From: Sporosarcina sp. | GTDB lineage: Bacteria; Bacillota; Bacilli; Bacillales_A; Planococcaceae | Reading direction: 5' to 3' | Assembly (NCBI RefSeq): GCF_029257255.1 | Contig: NZ_JARICI010000058.1 | Location: forward strand, 1 to 46,293 | DNA: 46,293 nt | Shown here: in pieces, positions 25,875-36,897 of the stretch | Layout: each line of letters begins with the position of its first letter | How positions within the stretch are numbered: position 1 is the stretch's first letter | Translations under genes and position numbers: made by a program | Notes under the pieces: model-generated | The model's input: the letters and a program-made list of their open reading frames with translations, nothing else | Databases searched by the model: none | Told to the model about the DNA's origin: nothing

Positions 25875-27815
25875 TTATAAGGAATCACGAATTACCCGTT
25901 TATAATTCAATACCGACAGTATGCCGAAAATCGAATACAGTGCTGTATAGATCAGCATCACAATAATCATCGGTGTCAGCATCTCTGTACCGAAGAAAAA
26001 CCAGCCAGATTTTACGGCGAAGTAGCTGTGTAATAAACCGACGACCAGCGGAATACCGAAGTTAAACAGTTGTTTGCGCTGGATGCCTTTCAACAAGTCT
26101 GACTGTGTATAACCAAGCTTTCGCAAAATCGTGTAATTAGCTTTCTCATCTTCACTTTCGTCCATCTGCTTGAAATATAGGATACAGCCAGAGGTAATCA
26201 AGAAAGCCAGTCCTAAAAATCCGACAATGAACATGATCACGCCTATATTTTCTTTTTGCTTTACTTTTTCATCGTATTTGGATTCCTGCCCTGCCCAAAC
26301 ATCCAATTCCAACTCTTTAAACACATCATTTGCCAGGACGAGTTCTTTAGCATCTTTAATAGAAATACCTGTATAGATTGGAATTTCAGGTGAAAATTCA
26401 GTTTGCTGATCTGCTTTCATCTGTTCAAAAATTTTCTCATCCACTACAGCTACTGGAAAAGCATAAGTAATTCTTGTAGGAAGTATAGCCAGATCACTTA
26501 CTTTTGTCAGCGTAAGTTTGTAGATGTTTTCTAATCCGGTAAATTCAATTTCTCCACCCGCCCGGATTTTTATGACTTTTTCAGTCAGCTCATTTTGATT
26601 GATGAATACGACTTCCGATTCAGCGATATCCAAATCCGACACCACCCGTTCACTGATCACTGTCATCGAACTGTTTTGAACAGCATTAATATCCTCTACT
26701 CCAGGAAGGGTCAGCACATTCGATAACTCCGCATTAAACTCCAATAAATCTATTGTTTTTTCTGTATAGCCAATACTTTCATTTGTAAGCTTCTGCATGA
26801 ATTCTTCCGCATGATCAGGATTGATCATAGAGAAATCATACGGTATATTCTTCTCAACCGATTTTTCTACAGAATAATACGAGATATAACTTAACGAAAG
26901 TAGCGCGATCGATAACGCAGACAACGCGGTAATGATTGTCAGTAAAAAGGAATTCGATCTCATTCGGAACATGATGGCTGATAACGATAGAACATCATTA
27001 ACGTTCAGATAACCGCCTTTTCGTTTACGGATCGAATTAAAAATGAAACTGACGGATCCTTTATAAAATAAATAGGTTCCTACAATAACGGATGCCAGTA
27101 TAAGAATCATCACAAGAAATAACTGATTCCCCATAAACAAATCGCTGAATAATCTTGATGACAGATAATAACCAAACAGAATCAGCGCAATGCCTAACAC
27201 GCCTATTACTGCCTGGAGCAGAGTCATTTTCTGTACTCGCTGCTGTGCGACAGAAGATACTCGGAACAACGACAGGATACTTTGTCTTTTGATGAACAAA
27301 TAGTTCATGACCAGAATCAGTACGTAGATCGCCGAAAAGACTATAATGGTTTGAATAAGTGCTTCGGGAGAAAAACGAAGCGTTGCTATCTCTTCTACAC
27401 CTGTCACTTTAAAAAGGATAATCATCAGCAATCGGGACATTGAAAAACCGAGCAATACACCAACTACAAGTGAACCAATATATAATAGAAGGTTTTCTAA
27501 GCTAAGAATTCGAAATACCATGCCCTTAGTCATCCCGATCAATTGAAACAGCCCGATTTCCTTCCCGCGCCGTTTAATAAATAAGGTATTGGCGTACAGC
27601 AGGAAAACCGCAACGATGACGATTAATAAAACAGAGCCCGATTTAAAGGCTGCAGCTGCTTTTACCGATCCGGAAGCATCGTCTATCGCAGGATCAAACT
27701 GCAGCGTGACGAATGAAAAGTAAAGACCCACACTGAATACAAGTGCAAAAATATACACGTAGTAGTGTTTGATATTTTTCTTGATATTACGCCAGATTAA
27801 TTGATTAAGCGTCAT
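25875..27815 (-). CDS. Bce-type ABC transporter permease (FtsX-like)
   Basis: 646 residues with ten predicted helices and a large extracellular domain (about residues 305-525), the hallmark of BceB/YtsD-type permeases. These take part in sensing and detoxifying cell-wall peptides such as bacitracin. FtsX-like segments ([20 protein letters not shown] and [20 protein letters not shown]) are present. It overlaps the ATPase gene by 11 bp. The upstream histidine kinase and regulator complete the BceRSAB set. Confidence 0.87.
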   Translation of the reverse strand: MTLNQLIWRNIKKNIKHYYVYIFALVFSVGLYFSFVTLQFDPAIDDASGSVKAAAAFKSGSVLLIVIVAVFLLYANTLFIKRRGKEIGLFQLIGMTKGMVFRILSLENLLLYIGSLVVGVLLGFSMSRLLMIILFKVTGVEEIATLRFSPEALIQTIIVFSAIYVLILVMNYLFIKRQSILSLFRVSSVAQQRVQKMTLLQAVIGVLGIALILFGYYLSSRLFSDLFMGNQLFLVMILILASVIVGTYLFYKGSVSFIFNSIRKRKGGYLNVNDVLSLSAIMFRMRSNSFLLTIITALSALSIALLSLSYISYYSVEKSVEKNIPYDFSMINPDHAEEFMQKLTNESIGYTEKTIDLLEFNAELSNVLTLPGVEDINAVQNSSMTVISERVVSDLDIAESEVVFINQNELTEKVIKIRAGGEIEFTGLENIYKLTLTKVSDLAILPTRITYAFPVAVVDEKIFEQMKADQQTEFSPEIPIYTGISIKDAKELVLANDVFKELELDVWAGQESKYDEKVKQKENIGVIMFIVGFLGLAFLITSGCILYFKQMDESEDEKANYTILRKLGYTQSDLLKGIQRKQLFNFGIPLVVGLLHSYFAVKSGWFFFGTEMLTPMIIVMLIYTALYSIFGILSVLNYKRVIRDSL

Positions 27816-28566
27816 GCTGAATCCCGCCTAACACACCCTGCGTCTTGATGATGTCATTGAAGAACGCATTTCTTGTCTGATCCCCTTTATTGAGTTGCGT
27901 ATAGATTTGTCCGTCTTTAATGAACACGACACGTTCGCTAAAGCTTGCTGCTAGGGGATCATGCGTCACCATGACAATCGATGTAGCTCGTTTCGTGTTT
28001 AACTCACTCAATTTATTCAGCAGATCAGATGCCGCCTTTGAATCAAGAGCACCCGTCGGTTCATCCGCAAAGATGATGCTCGGCTCATGAATGAATGCCC
28101 GCGCAGCAGATGTACGCTGTTTTTGACCTCCCGAGATTTCATTCGGATACTTATTTTGAATATCCCAAATACCCAATTCCTCAGCAACTGCTTTGAATTT
28201 ATCATCCGCCACTTTTCTCTTCACTTTCTGAACAGACAGCGGTAAGAGTATATTTTCTTTCACAGTCAGTGTATCCAGAAGGTTGTAATCCTGAAAGATG
28301 AATCCGAGATGCTGCTTTCGAAACTCGGCAAGCTGCTTCTCTTTCAGCTGATTGAGATTCTGCCCTTCAATTTGGATTGTCCCTTGGCTCACCCGATCAA
28401 TCGAGGAAAGCACATTAAGCAATGTCGTTTTCCCGGAACCAGATGCTCCCATAATACTGACAAATTCGCCTTTATTCACTTGCAGATCGAGCGCCCGCAG
28501 CACTTCTTGTTTATTTAATTTATTGCCATATGTTTTAGATATCTTTGAAGCTTCTAAAATAACCAT
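27805..28566 (-). CDS. Bce-type ABC transporter ATP-binding protein
   Basis: 253 residues. Walker [21 protein letters not shown] (about residues 36-55), Q-loop, signature [19 protein letters not shown] and Walker [15 protein letters not shown] are all intact. MacB/LolD-type ATPase partnering the FtsX-like permease. The start at 28566 has AAGGAG 8 nt upstream; GTG/ATG codons further upstream overlap the SD. The A residue in the signature helix (RTSAARA instead of RVAIARA) is unusual but common variation. Confidence 0.88.
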   Translation of the reverse strand: MVILEASKISKTYGNKLNKQEVLRALDLQVNKGEFVSIMGASGSGKTTLLNVLSSIDRVSQGTIQIEGQNLNQLKEKQLAEFRKQHLGFIFQDYNLLDTLTVKENILLPLSVQKVKRKVADDKFKAVAEELGIWDIQNKYPNEISGGQKQRTSAARAFIHEPSIIFADEPTGALDSKAASDLLNKLSELNTKRATSIVMVTHDPLAASFSERVVFIKDGQIYTQLNKGDQTRNAFFNDIIKTQGVLGGIQHDA

Positions 28567-28639
28567 GTCCATCACTCCTTGTTACCCTTATCTTAAACAA
28601 TCAGGCAGACTTTCTCCTGTCTTTGACATGACAATGAGT

Positions 28640-28667
28640 AAAAGCATGTGACATTGTCGTCACATGC
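28640..28667 (-). terminator. Hairpin at the end of the histidine kinase gene
   Basis: GCATGTGAC and GTCACATGC form a perfect 9-bp stem, followed on the minus strand by TTTTAC. It starts inside the kinase stop region. It also contains TGAC-N6-GTCA, which could be a response-regulator site for the downstream ABC genes. Confidence 0.55.
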
Positions 28668-29664
28668 CTGCAATGCGTACCATTTCATTTTTTGTCGGGA
28701 AGGTTAAAGTGAAAATAGTTCCCCTACCTACTATCGATTCAACCTGAATCTTTATATGCAGCGATTCCGCCACCTGAGTCGCTAAATATAAACCCATTCC
28801 AGTAGCTGCATGATCCTGATGATGCGCTGTGCCCGTGAAACCTTTATCAAATATCCGTGGAAGGTCTCTGGCAGCGATTCCGCGTCCAGAATCTTCTATG
28901 GATAATTTCTTCACTTCGCCCTCCGCCCAGCTGCAAATTCGAATATCGGAAGCTTCGCTGTATTTCACGGCATTCGTCAACAGCTGCCGGGTCATAAAGC
29001 CAAGCCATTTGCCATCCGACAGCACTTCGTCAACCTGCATCTCCACATCAAATCCAATTCCTTTTTGCACACACCACAGCTTGAGTGATTTGATTTCCTG
29101 ATAGATCGCTTGCCGCAGGTCGATCTGTTCTATATATAAATCATTCTGAATGAAAGGAATACGCTTTTGATGCAGTTGCTGATCGAGCAGTAAATGAATT
29201 CGAAGCCATTCGTACATAATTTGCACACGAAGTGGTTTCTCCTCAATACGATCAATCATCAATTGCATGGTCGTCAAAGGAGTTTTCACTTCATGAATCC
29301 AGTTGAGCATATCGTCCTTCTCCTGCTTCACATTAATCTCCAAATAATCTAATCGATCTTTGTACGCCTCAATTTGCTCTGTCATTTTATTGAAAGCAAT
29401 ATCTTCAAAAGGGCTGTTCGCTTCAGGAACTGCTGTCAGATCCAAAGCATCCTGTTGACTTTTCAATTCCCGATAAAAGCGTGTCTCTTTAGAATAGCGA
29501 ATGAATAGAAAGAACAGAAAAGAAAGACTGGACAAAAATGTTATGTAGAAAACGGACTGGATCGGGATACTGGCGTCCAAATAGCCCATCATCAGGACAA
29601 GAAGCTGCAGAAACATAAAGAATAGAATCCAGGCTGCTCTTTCCTTTAGAAATACTTTGATCAT
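28660..29664 (-). CDS. BceS-like sensor histidine kinase
   Basis: 334 residues. Two membrane helices near the N-terminus are separated by only a few extracellular residues, the layout of intramembrane-sensing kinases that receive their signal from a Bce transporter. The H box is MLNWIHEVKTPLTTMQL (about residue 123), then N box LTNAVKYSEASDI, G1 IEDSGRGIAARDLPRIFDKG and G2 GTGMGLYLA-like ATGMGLYLATQ. It overlaps the regulator gene by 4 bp (ATGA). Confidence 0.88.
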   Translation of the reverse strand: MIKVFLKERAAWILFFMFLQLLVLMMGYLDASIPIQSVFYITFLSSLSFLFFLFIRYSKETRFYRELKSQQDALDLTAVPEANSPFEDIAFNKMTEQIEAYKDRLDYLEINVKQEKDDMLNWIHEVKTPLTTMQLMIDRIEEKPLRVQIMYEWLRIHLLLDQQLHQKRIPFIQNDLYIEQIDLRQAIYQEIKSLKLWCVQKGIGFDVEMQVDEVLSDGKWLGFMTRQLLTNAVKYSEASDIRICSWAEGEVKKLSIEDSGRGIAARDLPRIFDKGFTGTAHHQDHAATGMGLYLATQVAESLHIKIQVESIVGRGTIFTLTFPTKNEMVRIAGM

Positions 29665-30371
29665 ACAGTTTTATCCTTCGCAATATAGCCCTGACCGATT
29701 TTTGTTTCAATCGCTTCGCTCAGGCCCAGGTCTGCCAGTTTCCTCCGCAGTCGGTTGACATTCACCGTCAGTGTATTATCACTGACGAATCTCTCATCAT
29801 CCCACAGGCTCGTGATGATTTCTTCCCTTGTGACAATTTCATTTTTCCGTTCAACAAGTAATTTCAGGATATACAGTTCATTTTTCGTCAGTTCAATGGA
29901 TGCCTCTTCATTTGAGATGGTTCCCTTTACTAGATCCAGCGTTGCACCGCACCATGTTTTCAATTCCAGGTTCTGTTCCGTGTTGTAATTATATACACGG
30001 CGCAATGTCGCCTGAATCTTGGCGATCAGCACGTCAAAATGAAAGGGTTTTTGCACAAAGTCATCCGCGCCGAGCTGCATGGACATTACCATATCAGTCG
30101 GATGATCCCGGGAAGACAGAAAAACGATCGGCACTTTTGAATGAGTACGAATCATACGGCACCAGTGAAATCCGTCAAATTTCGGTAGTTGAATGTCGAT
30201 AATGACGAGGTCAGGCTTACGCTCTGTAAACTCTTGCAAGATATTCGAAAAATCCTTCACACCGACTACTTCATATGACCATTGCGTCAGACGCTCTTTT
30301 AATTCAGTAAATAATGTTTGATCATCCTCTATCAGCATAATTGTAAACAGAGTACTCACCCACTTTTCCAT
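29661..30371 (-). CDS. BceR-like response regulator (OmpR family)
   Basis: 236 residues: receiver domain with acidic pocket (IMLIEDDQ), phosphoacceptor Asp in DLVIIDIQLPKFDG and Lys in FVQKPFHFD, then an OmpR/PhoB winged helix (LTVNVNRLRRKLADLGL). It likely controls the ABC genes downstream. The N-terminal start is uncertain: relatives begin near FTIMLIEDD, where only CTG is available, so the ATG at 30371 or GTG at 30359 must be used; neither has a good SD. Confidence 0.85.
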   Translation of the reverse strand: MEKWVSTLFTIMLIEDDQTLFTELKERLTQWSYEVVGVKDFSNILQEFTERKPDLVIIDIQLPKFDGFHWCRMIRTHSKVPIVFLSSRDHPTDMVMSMQLGADDFVQKPFHFDVLIAKIQATLRRVYNYNTEQNLELKTWCGATLDLVKGTISNEEASIELTKNELYILKLLVERKNEIVTREEIITSLWDDERFVSDNTLTVNVNRLRRKLADLGLSEAIETKIGQGYIAKDKTV

Positions 30372-30402
30372 TTGTTAAGCTACTTACCACTATAAGCAAA
30401 AT

Positions 30403-30441
30403 AGCCTGACCAAACAAGTTTACACTTTGTCTGGTCAGGCT
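30403..30441 (-). terminator. Terminator downstream of the yqhG-like gene
   Basis: AGCCTGACCA pairs with TGGTCAGGCT, extended by an imperfect ACAA/TTGT helix; the minus strand continues ATTTTGC. Confidence 0.7.
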
Positions 30442-30508
30442 GTATTCATATGACTGCTCACATCTTGTTCAACAAATAGGCTAATAAGCTTCGCATGCCC
30501 GCCCCGTA

Positions 30509-31291
30509 CTATTGTAGATAAAACAGTCCGCCATTTACGATATCAATCGTAATTTTCGGTTTGAACCTTTCTGCAATTGCTTGTTTTTCTACTTCATAGC
30601 TATCCGCTTTATTTTCCTGTCCTTCATAAAAGTAATCAAGCACCGCTTGATCCTTCCGCCACTTCTTTTTTGCTTCTTCTGCCCATGTCTGATCTTGTTC
30701 ATCCACAATTCGATCAATTACTGCATCCAAACGGGCCAATGCACGCATTGGTGTAATGATATACGGCAATTGATAAACTTGCTCAGGGGGTTTGTCTGCT
30801 AAAAAACGCGCATCCATCATTTCGTTAAACTCTTGAAAAACCGCTCCCGTCATCAAGTTGATTCCTAATGAGTACAATACTTCCTTCGTTTGATGGCAGT
30901 GGTAAGAAACTTTATAATTCACGCACAGCCAAGGTGTCAATACCCTTTGCGAATCCTGATTTGCACTGAGCTGCTCAAACATCTTTACAAACAAGCCCAT
31001 TTCTTTTGTCGCTTGAAACAGCTGATGAAGTCTTGGAGAGCCCATGTGGACGACTTCCCCCTTCACACCGTTCTTCAGCTGCTGAATGTCCGTGATAAGT
31101 GTAAGTTGCGCCGGCCTCGGTGTTTCATTGACGCTTTCCACATAACGCCAGTAAAATGGCCGGTTCATAATTTTCTTATCCATTTCAATGGTTAGCTGCA
31201 CTTGTAGATAATTCTCGTGTCTTTCTATTACTTCACAGTTATTTTCATTGAAGAATTGATGGAGATAATCGTGGATTTGCTTCGGATACAT
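30509..31291 (-). CDS. yqhG: YqhG-like protein
   Basis: 260 residues, cytoplasmic, resembling YqhG of Bacillus subtilis (DNxxCEVIERHENYLQVQLT start region; FYWRYVESVNETPRPAQLTL). Function is not known to me. It overlaps the end of the helicase gene by 47 bp and has a strong SD (GGAGG). The same gene pair is found in B. subtilis beside gcvT; here no glycine-cleavage gene is adjacent. Confidence 0.75.
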   Translation of the reverse strand: MYPKQIHDYLHQFFNENNCEVIERHENYLQVQLTIEMDKKIMNRPFYWRYVESVNETPRPAQLTLITDIQQLKNGVKGEVVHMGSPRLHQLFQATKEMGLFVKMFEQLSANQDSQRVLTPWLCVNYKVSYHCHQTKEVLYSLGINLMTGAVFQEFNEMMDARFLADKPPEQVYQLPYIITPMRALARLDAVIDRIVDEQDQTWAEEAKKKWRKDQAVLDYFYEGQENKADSYEVEKQAIAERFKPKITIDIVNGGLFYLQ

Positions 31292-32825
31292 GCTGGCCCT
31301 CCTTCCCGGCAGTTGTCAGAATATCATCCAAATCCCCTACGACTTTTTCAAACACTCCAATTTTATCTTGAAGCACATGGAGCATATGATCTTCTATTGT
31401 TTCCTTAATGGCTAAATTATAGATATGCACATCCTGGGTCTGCCCCAATCGATGAACACGTCCGATTCGCTGTTCGAGTTTCATTGGATTCCAAGGGAGA
31501 TCGTAATTGATAACATGATGACAAAACTGCAGGTTGATGCCTTCTGCTCCTGACTCTGTCGCAATCAAAACTTGTGCTTGCTGTTTAAACAGATGCTTGA
31601 CCCATTCTCTACTATTTTTACTTAGCTTCCCATTAAAGATTACACTGGAAATCCCTTGTGAATAAAAGTATTCATGCAAATAGTTCTGGGTTGCCCGATA
31701 CTCCGTGAAGAGAATCACTTTATCGTTTGCCTTCAATATTAGATTCGCAGCTTTTTGAGCTTTCGAATGAATAGCCGGCTTTTCAAGCTGCTGTATGATA
31801 TCTGCTACATAGTCTATTTCCTCCGGCTTCATGCATTCTCCCGACAGCTTCTGCAAAGTACCTAGCGTCGCCAGCTGACTGCTGCACATCTCACGTTGCA
31901 GTGTGATCACCGAGAAAGCATCTGAAAAAACAGGAGAGATATCCTTCAATGCTGAAACAGACTGATAAATCTTTCGCTCTTCTTCAGTAAACTCAATAGG
32001 AATCACTTGCACCCGCCGGTTTGTCCATTCAATTCCCGTATCAGAACGCTTATTGCGCACCATCACTTGACCGACCAATTCCTTTAAATACTCATCTTGT
32101 TCAGCGTCTCGTTTGCGTGCAGAAAACACGGCTGAAAAGTTTTCATAATTCCCCAAATGACCTTGTTTGAGAAGCGTTACCAGGTAGAACAATTCGAATA
32201 CATCATTCTGAATTGGTGTGGCTGTCAGCAGCAAGCAGAATTTTTTCTTCAAATTCTGTACAAACTGATAACTAATCGTCTTATGATTTTTTAATTTATG
32301 CGCTTCGTCTACAATAATGAGATCATACTCCTGCGCATCGATTTTCTCTTTATGGGGACTTCGCTTTGCGGTATCGAGACTCATAACGACCACATCGACA
32401 TAATCCAGTTCATAATTCTTTCTATAGAGCATAGCAGGTATGTGGAATTTATAATGGAGTTCTTCCACCCATTGATTCGCAAGTGATGCAGGCACTAAGA
32501 TCAGGGCTTTTTTCACTAGCCCTCGAATTAAGTATTCTTTCAGGATTAATCCCGCTTCAATCGTTTTCCCTAATCCTACTTCATCTGCCAGTATTGCTTT
32601 GCCGTTCATTTCTTCAATCACCCGCTGCGCTGCTTCTAACTGATGATCAAGCGGTTTAATATGAGGCAAGTATTTTAAAGACTGCAAGCCGCTGAAATCG
32701 GTAATTAAATTGCTCTTCGTGATGTCATAACTCATTTTATACAGCGTCCAGCTGTCCCACGGCGCACTATTTTCCAACCGATCCACAAAACCTTCCTTCC
32801 AATCGGAACGTCTCTCAATTAGCAC
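31245..32825 (-). CDS. yqhH: SNF2-family DEAD/H-box helicase (YqhH-like)
   Basis: 526 residues. Helicase motifs in order: I ILADEVGLGKTIEAGLILKE (about residue 80), Ia LVPASLANQW, II IIVDEAHKLKNH, III LLLTATPIQND, then C-terminal IV VILFTEYRATQNYL, V IATESGAEGINLQFC and VI LEQRIGRVHRLGQT. A SWI2/SNF2 ATPase of the RapA/HepA-like group acting on DNA- or RNA-polymerase complexes. The start is taken as GTG at 32825 (GAGGTG 6 nt upstream); GTG 32834 is possible. Usual length. Confidence 0.85.
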   Translation of the reverse strand: MLIERRSDWKEGFVDRLENSAPWDSWTLYKMSYDITKSNLITDFSGLQSLKYLPHIKPLDHQLEAAQRVIEEMNGKAILADEVGLGKTIEAGLILKEYLIRGLVKKALILVPASLANQWVEELHYKFHIPAMLYRKNYELDYVDVVVMSLDTAKRSPHKEKIDAQEYDLIIVDEAHKLKNHKTISYQFVQNLKKKFCLLLTATPIQNDVFELFYLVTLLKQGHLGNYENFSAVFSARKRDAEQDEYLKELVGQVMVRNKRSDTGIEWTNRRVQVIPIEFTEEERKIYQSVSALKDISPVFSDAFSVITLQREMCSSQLATLGTLQKLSGECMKPEEIDYVADIIQQLEKPAIHSKAQKAANLILKANDKVILFTEYRATQNYLHEYFYSQGISSVIFNGKLSKNSREWVKHLFKQQAQVLIATESGAEGINLQFCHHVINYDLPWNPMKLEQRIGRVHRLGQTQDVHIYNLAIKETIEDHMLHVLQDKIGVFEKVVGDLDDILTTAGKEGQHVSEANPRLSPSILQ

Positions 32826-32953
32826 ATAAATCACCTCAACTTGCTTTTCATTGAGTTTAGGATGTCCAATAAAGAGATTCTTATGAGGAATCCATTTTTA
32901 CGCTTTCTATCTGCCAAAACAACTATACAGAACAGTAATTCAATATTTCCCAT

Positions 32954-32987
32954 AAAAAAAACACGCTTTTATGTCAGCGTGTTTTTT
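32954..32987. terminator. Bidirectional terminator
   Basis: AAACACGCT and AGCGTGTTT, extended by A and T runs to about 12 bp, with an 8-nt loop. It ends the SLH-protein gene on the minus strand. Confidence 0.85.
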
Positions 32988-33000
32988 AATATTCTACTTA

Positions 33001-35217
33001 TTAAAAACCTCTTCCGCTCTCTGCCATTGCATGTGCCAGACGTATCGAAGCGGACGCCAATTCTGCGTAGTTCACATCTTCCCCAGGATGAAACAGGTTC
33101 TTCTCAGCCTTCATTATGCCCAATGAATTTGCAATTGCCACGTAGCCTATTAAACTAGGCTGAACTTTATTGGCATCTGTAAAGTTCAGTTTGTAAATAG
33201 TACTTTCCTTTGCTGCCTGTTCAAGACCTAAAATCCGTATATACCATACGGCCACTTCTTCTCGAGTGATAGAGGATTCTACGTCAAAATTCTTGTCAGG
33301 TTTAATGACACCGAGTTCAACTGCGTGTTCAATCACATGATATAACGGATGTTTACTGCCGATATTTTCAAAGGTTTGCGGCGTTTGCTCCTGGTTAAAA
33401 TAATGGTCGCCCGGATAGAAATACGTTAGTGAATTCATAAGTACTTTCAACGCTTCGCCTCTTGAAACAGGAGCATCCGCATTAAACTTCTTCACATCTT
33501 TTATATCTAATATTTTGGCATTCAGAAGATAGTTTAACTCCGCTTCTGCCCAGGGATGTGAAATTACATTGGATGATTTATCACCAAACAAGTTTTTCCA
33601 CTCTCCTGAACCCGCATCCAGATAATGCTGGGGATTCCCATTAAACACAGGGACATATACGAGATCATAATGCGCTTCAGTTTCCTTTTGTTTCAAATAC
33701 ACTAATTGTAGATCAAGCGACTCTTTGAAAATCTTGGTGGCTTGAACTTTAGGAATTGCTTTCTCGATTGCCGGCCACTCTTCAATATCTTGATAGTCGA
33801 TGTTTAGATTAGTTAAAGATCCATCCACAGCAATTCCAATATTGATTTGATCACCTGATACAAGAATTCCATTTACTGCTCTTGGGAATGAAAAGTGAAT
33901 CGAACCGGTTGATTCATCAATATATGGATCGGCTACCGGCATGGCATATTGGTGCAAGTAAGACGGTGCCCATTTTTTAATATAAGAGATTGCTTTCTTG
34001 GTTGCATCTTGCCGAGAAATGGATTTCTTATTAGTATTCTCTTTACCCATTTCTCTTACTATATTTTCCTGCAAGCTATGAAACTGAATTACTTCTCCTG
34101 TCTTTTTACTAATGTCTAGGCTTGAACCCATTCCACCATTTGCGTATTGATACATATATTGAACACTGAAAATGTTTTCGCCGCGTGGTCTCTCTATTTC
34201 CTGAACTGATTCGATTATTAATTTTATTTCATTGGAATCTGTCGCAAGAAGTTGTTCAGCCAGTTTCTTCGCTGCATCTGCAGTTATGCCGTTCTGACGC
34301 GGCGGAAGTGGTTTTGCCGCCAGTTTTTCTATTTTTTTTGCTGCCGGATACTCATTGGTATATCCATTTTCGGTCTTCCATTTCCCTGAAATTGCATGGA
34401 TTCCCAGTAGAGCGCTTGCGGGTTGATAAACAAGCCGCACATCACGCTCACCTGTCACATAGTCGTAGTGTATCTGATAATTTAGTTCTGCCGAAAGATC
34501 AGTCTTCATTTTCTTCAATAATTCCTCCGGCTTTTTGATTTTCGTCAGTTCATCAAAAGTTGAATGTTTCGTTAAGGGTAATGTTTTATAGAAGCTGGAT
34601 ATTTCTCCATTTCCTAAAACAGTCACTTCAATGTGCTGATCAGCGATCGACACTTTATCCTTTATACGCGTGAAAATAAATGAATATTGAATAGGCTCTG
34701 TCAATGTCCTTCTCGGTTCGTTGGAAGCAGCTCCTGCTTCAAGTCGATAATCATTTCCACCAATAAATTTCTTTATAAATCCTTCCGCTATTTTACTTGC
34801 CTCTTCTTCGCTAACTTTCGCAGGAAATAATGCTTCAGCCATATTGACAGGCTAATAGTAGAAGTTTTCAATCTCCATATTGTTTCCAATAAAACCGACA
34901 CTACCAAACAATCGCTTACCGTTCACGTTTTTTGTGAAATAAAGATCATATCGGACAGTTTCATCGTCAGGATAAATATGTGCGCTATTCATTTGAAAGT
35001 CACCAACTGCCAAAAAATCGAACTGATTCGGGAAGGCTTTGCGGAATTTTTTAATTAGATCTTCTTTAGTATAAAGATTTTCCGCTGCGGCGAGTTGAAT
35101 CCTCGTCTTTTCCGGTTGACCATTTCCGATAGTTGAAGCAGAGGTGATGGATGAGAACATGCCAATTGATAAAACTGCTGAAGCAACTACTGCACCGATC
35201 TTTCGAGTAATAACCAA
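33001..35217 (-). pseudogene. YcdB/YcdC-repeat and SLH-domain surface protein, split by an in-frame TAG
   Basis: Two collinear reading frames in the same phase: 34852-35217 (121 residues, signal peptide to FENFYY-type end) and 33001-34842 (613 residues from an internal ATG). Between them the reading is TAC TAT TAG CCT GTC AAT ATG, so a single TAG at 34852-34854 separates them, with no frameshift. The first part supplies the signal peptide and part of a PepSY/YcdB-like domain. The second continues YcdB/YcdC repeats and ends in three SLH domains (ISHPWAEAELNYLLNAKILD; ENIGSKHPLYHVIEHAVELG; FTDANKVQPSLIGYVAIANS), which would attach the protein to the wall polymer. The long part alone lacks a signal peptide. 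Real mutation, readthrough or sequencing error are all possible. Confidence 0.82.
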
Positions 35218-35396
35218 AATAATCCCCCTAGTTAAATATATTCATGTTATACAATCAGTTACTTCATCTGTTGCTGTGAAATTTCTTTCCGTTTTTAACT
35301 GAAGCTCGACAGCTTAAATTCCCCCTCTGCATTCAATATCCAAACTATTTTATGAATGCCTGAGTAGGTACATGCTTAAATCTATAAATAAATAAC

Positions 35397-35428
35397 AAAA
35401 AACACTCACTAATACATTGAGTGTTTTT
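35397..35428. terminator. Terminator downstream of the VWA gene
   Basis: AAAAAACACTCA pairs with TGAGTGTTTTT around a 9-nt loop. On the minus strand it lies 16 bp past the VWA gene stop. Confidence 0.85.
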
Positions 35429-35443
35429 ATTGTAAAATATAGA

Positions 35444-36892
35444 TCATATTTCAAAAGCAGTGAAACTGCCTTCCTCATCAAAATCCGTAACATGAATGAC
35501 CCTATCAGAAAAAGCATCAGCCTGACCGGTTTCATTGCCGATGACAAGTGTCAGCACATGGAACTCTTTTTCCTTTTTCTTTCGATTAAAGGTATCAAGA
35601 AATTCTGCACTCACTTCATCTTCTCCGTCTGTCACGAAAATCACATCGGCTTGTTTGAAGGCACTTTGATCGATCACTTGCAGCGCCGCATTAAGTGAAA
35701 GTGTAAAATCGGTTCCGCCGCCTAAATATGTTCTTGCCAGGCGGATTAGTTCATTGCCTGTAATTTTACCTCTGTAAAATGTATCGCGCTGCAGCGTTGT
35801 AGAAAATAGCAGTACACATAAATCCCGCCGCTGTTTTTTTGCAATAGACAGCAGTGCCAAAATAAAGCCTTTCGACTGGTTATCCAGCAACTTCATACTG
35901 CCAGACTGGTCGAGACAAAAAACAATCGGTCCTTTGCCCAGCTCTTCCCGCTTTTTTTGTTCAAACTGCAACGTTTCGCCTTCTGCAAAACGACGAAGAA
36001 AATCATTCTTCGTCGCTTTGTGCGTATACAGGCCTAACTCCATTGGCAGCAGGCGCTCCATTTCATTGCCCATTGTCACGCCTCTTCTTTCTATTGATTC
36101 CGCATAATTAGATTTTTGTTTTTGACGTGCGACTTCTTTGAAACGTCCGGCCCATTCAGCAATTTCTTGCATCTTCGGATCCATCGCTACTTTATCTGCA
36201 ACAGCCAGCTGATCACGCAGCGGCACTTTCTTCAGATCCGCGTCCCCCTTACCTGCACTCAATCCGCCCATCAATGAGATCAAACTTTCTTTCACCTTTA
36301 TCGTTTCTTTCACTGCATCGTCCATAGCCTGCATGAATCGTTCCCCGTTTGTTTCAAGTGTTAGTTCCAATTTTTCATTGAGCTTTACGCTCGCATCTTC
36401 CAACTCTTGAAGAGTTCCACTTTCTACTTCTTCTGCTTCTTCTGCCTGTTTCACTGGAAATTCATCCTGCAATACCTGAACTACATCGAGCTGCTGCTGC
36501 AGTTCTTCGTCCTCTGCCTTTTCTTCAGCAAGCCAAGTATTAATTACCTCACCAAATTTCACTGCACAGATAGCTGAAGCCAGATCATCCAATTTCGTAT
36601 AACTTCGATGTTCTTCAAACTTTTCATCTGTCATAATTCGTTCCATTAACGTGCGGTTTGGTTTCAAACTGATATCAGTACTTCCCTTCAAGAGCTGGGG
36701 TTTCATCTTATAGAATGCGGCCCAGATATCACCAAGTAGCGCTTCGATCGTCGGCAATTCGCCTTCTTCTCTCACCTTTTGCAGTCCTTCAGACATTTCA
36801 AACAGCTCTTTAAAACGTCTTTTATCAAAAGAATCTGTATTGAGTACTGAACGATGATCTCTGATTATTTTACTTGGTCTCATAGAAATCAT
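35444..36892 (-). CDS. VWA-domain protein, partner of the MoxR ATPase (ViaA-like)
   Basis: 482 residues. The N-terminal two thirds are helical and charged; a von Willebrand A domain occupies about residues 315-480, with the MIDAS motif DQSGS (in IVFCLDQSGSMKLL), a conserved Thr in GGTDFTLSL and Asp in VTDGEDE. Together with the adjacent MoxR/RavA-type ATPase it makes a chaperone-like pair. No membrane segment. It is 5 bp downstream of the ATPase gene. Confidence 0.85.
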   Translation of the reverse strand: MISMRPSKIIRDHRSVLNTDSFDKRRFKELFEMSEGLQKVREEGELPTIEALLGDIWAAFYKMKPQLLKGSTDISLKPNRTLMERIMTDEKFEEHRSYTKLDDLASAICAVKFGEVINTWLAEEKAEDEELQQQLDVVQVLQDEFPVKQAEEAEEVESGTLQELEDASVKLNEKLELTLETNGERFMQAMDDAVKETIKVKESLISLMGGLSAGKGDADLKKVPLRDQLAVADKVAMDPKMQEIAEWAGRFKEVARQKQKSNYAESIERRGVTMGNEMERLLPMELGLYTHKATKNDFLRRFAEGETLQFEQKKREELGKGPIVFCLDQSGSMKLLDNQSKGFILALLSIAKKQRRDLCVLLFSTTLQRDTFYRGKITGNELIRLARTYLGGGTDFTLSLNAALQVIDQSAFKQADVIFVTDGEDEVSAEFLDTFNRKKKEKEFHVLTLVIGNETGQADAFSDRVIHVTDFDEEGSFTAFEI

Positions 36893-36897
36893 CCTCC

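Noticed and set aside
30403..30441. Glycine riboswitch or gcvT remnant near yqhG/yqhH
   Set aside because: Looked for because these genes neighbour gcvT in B. subtilis; only a plain terminator is present.
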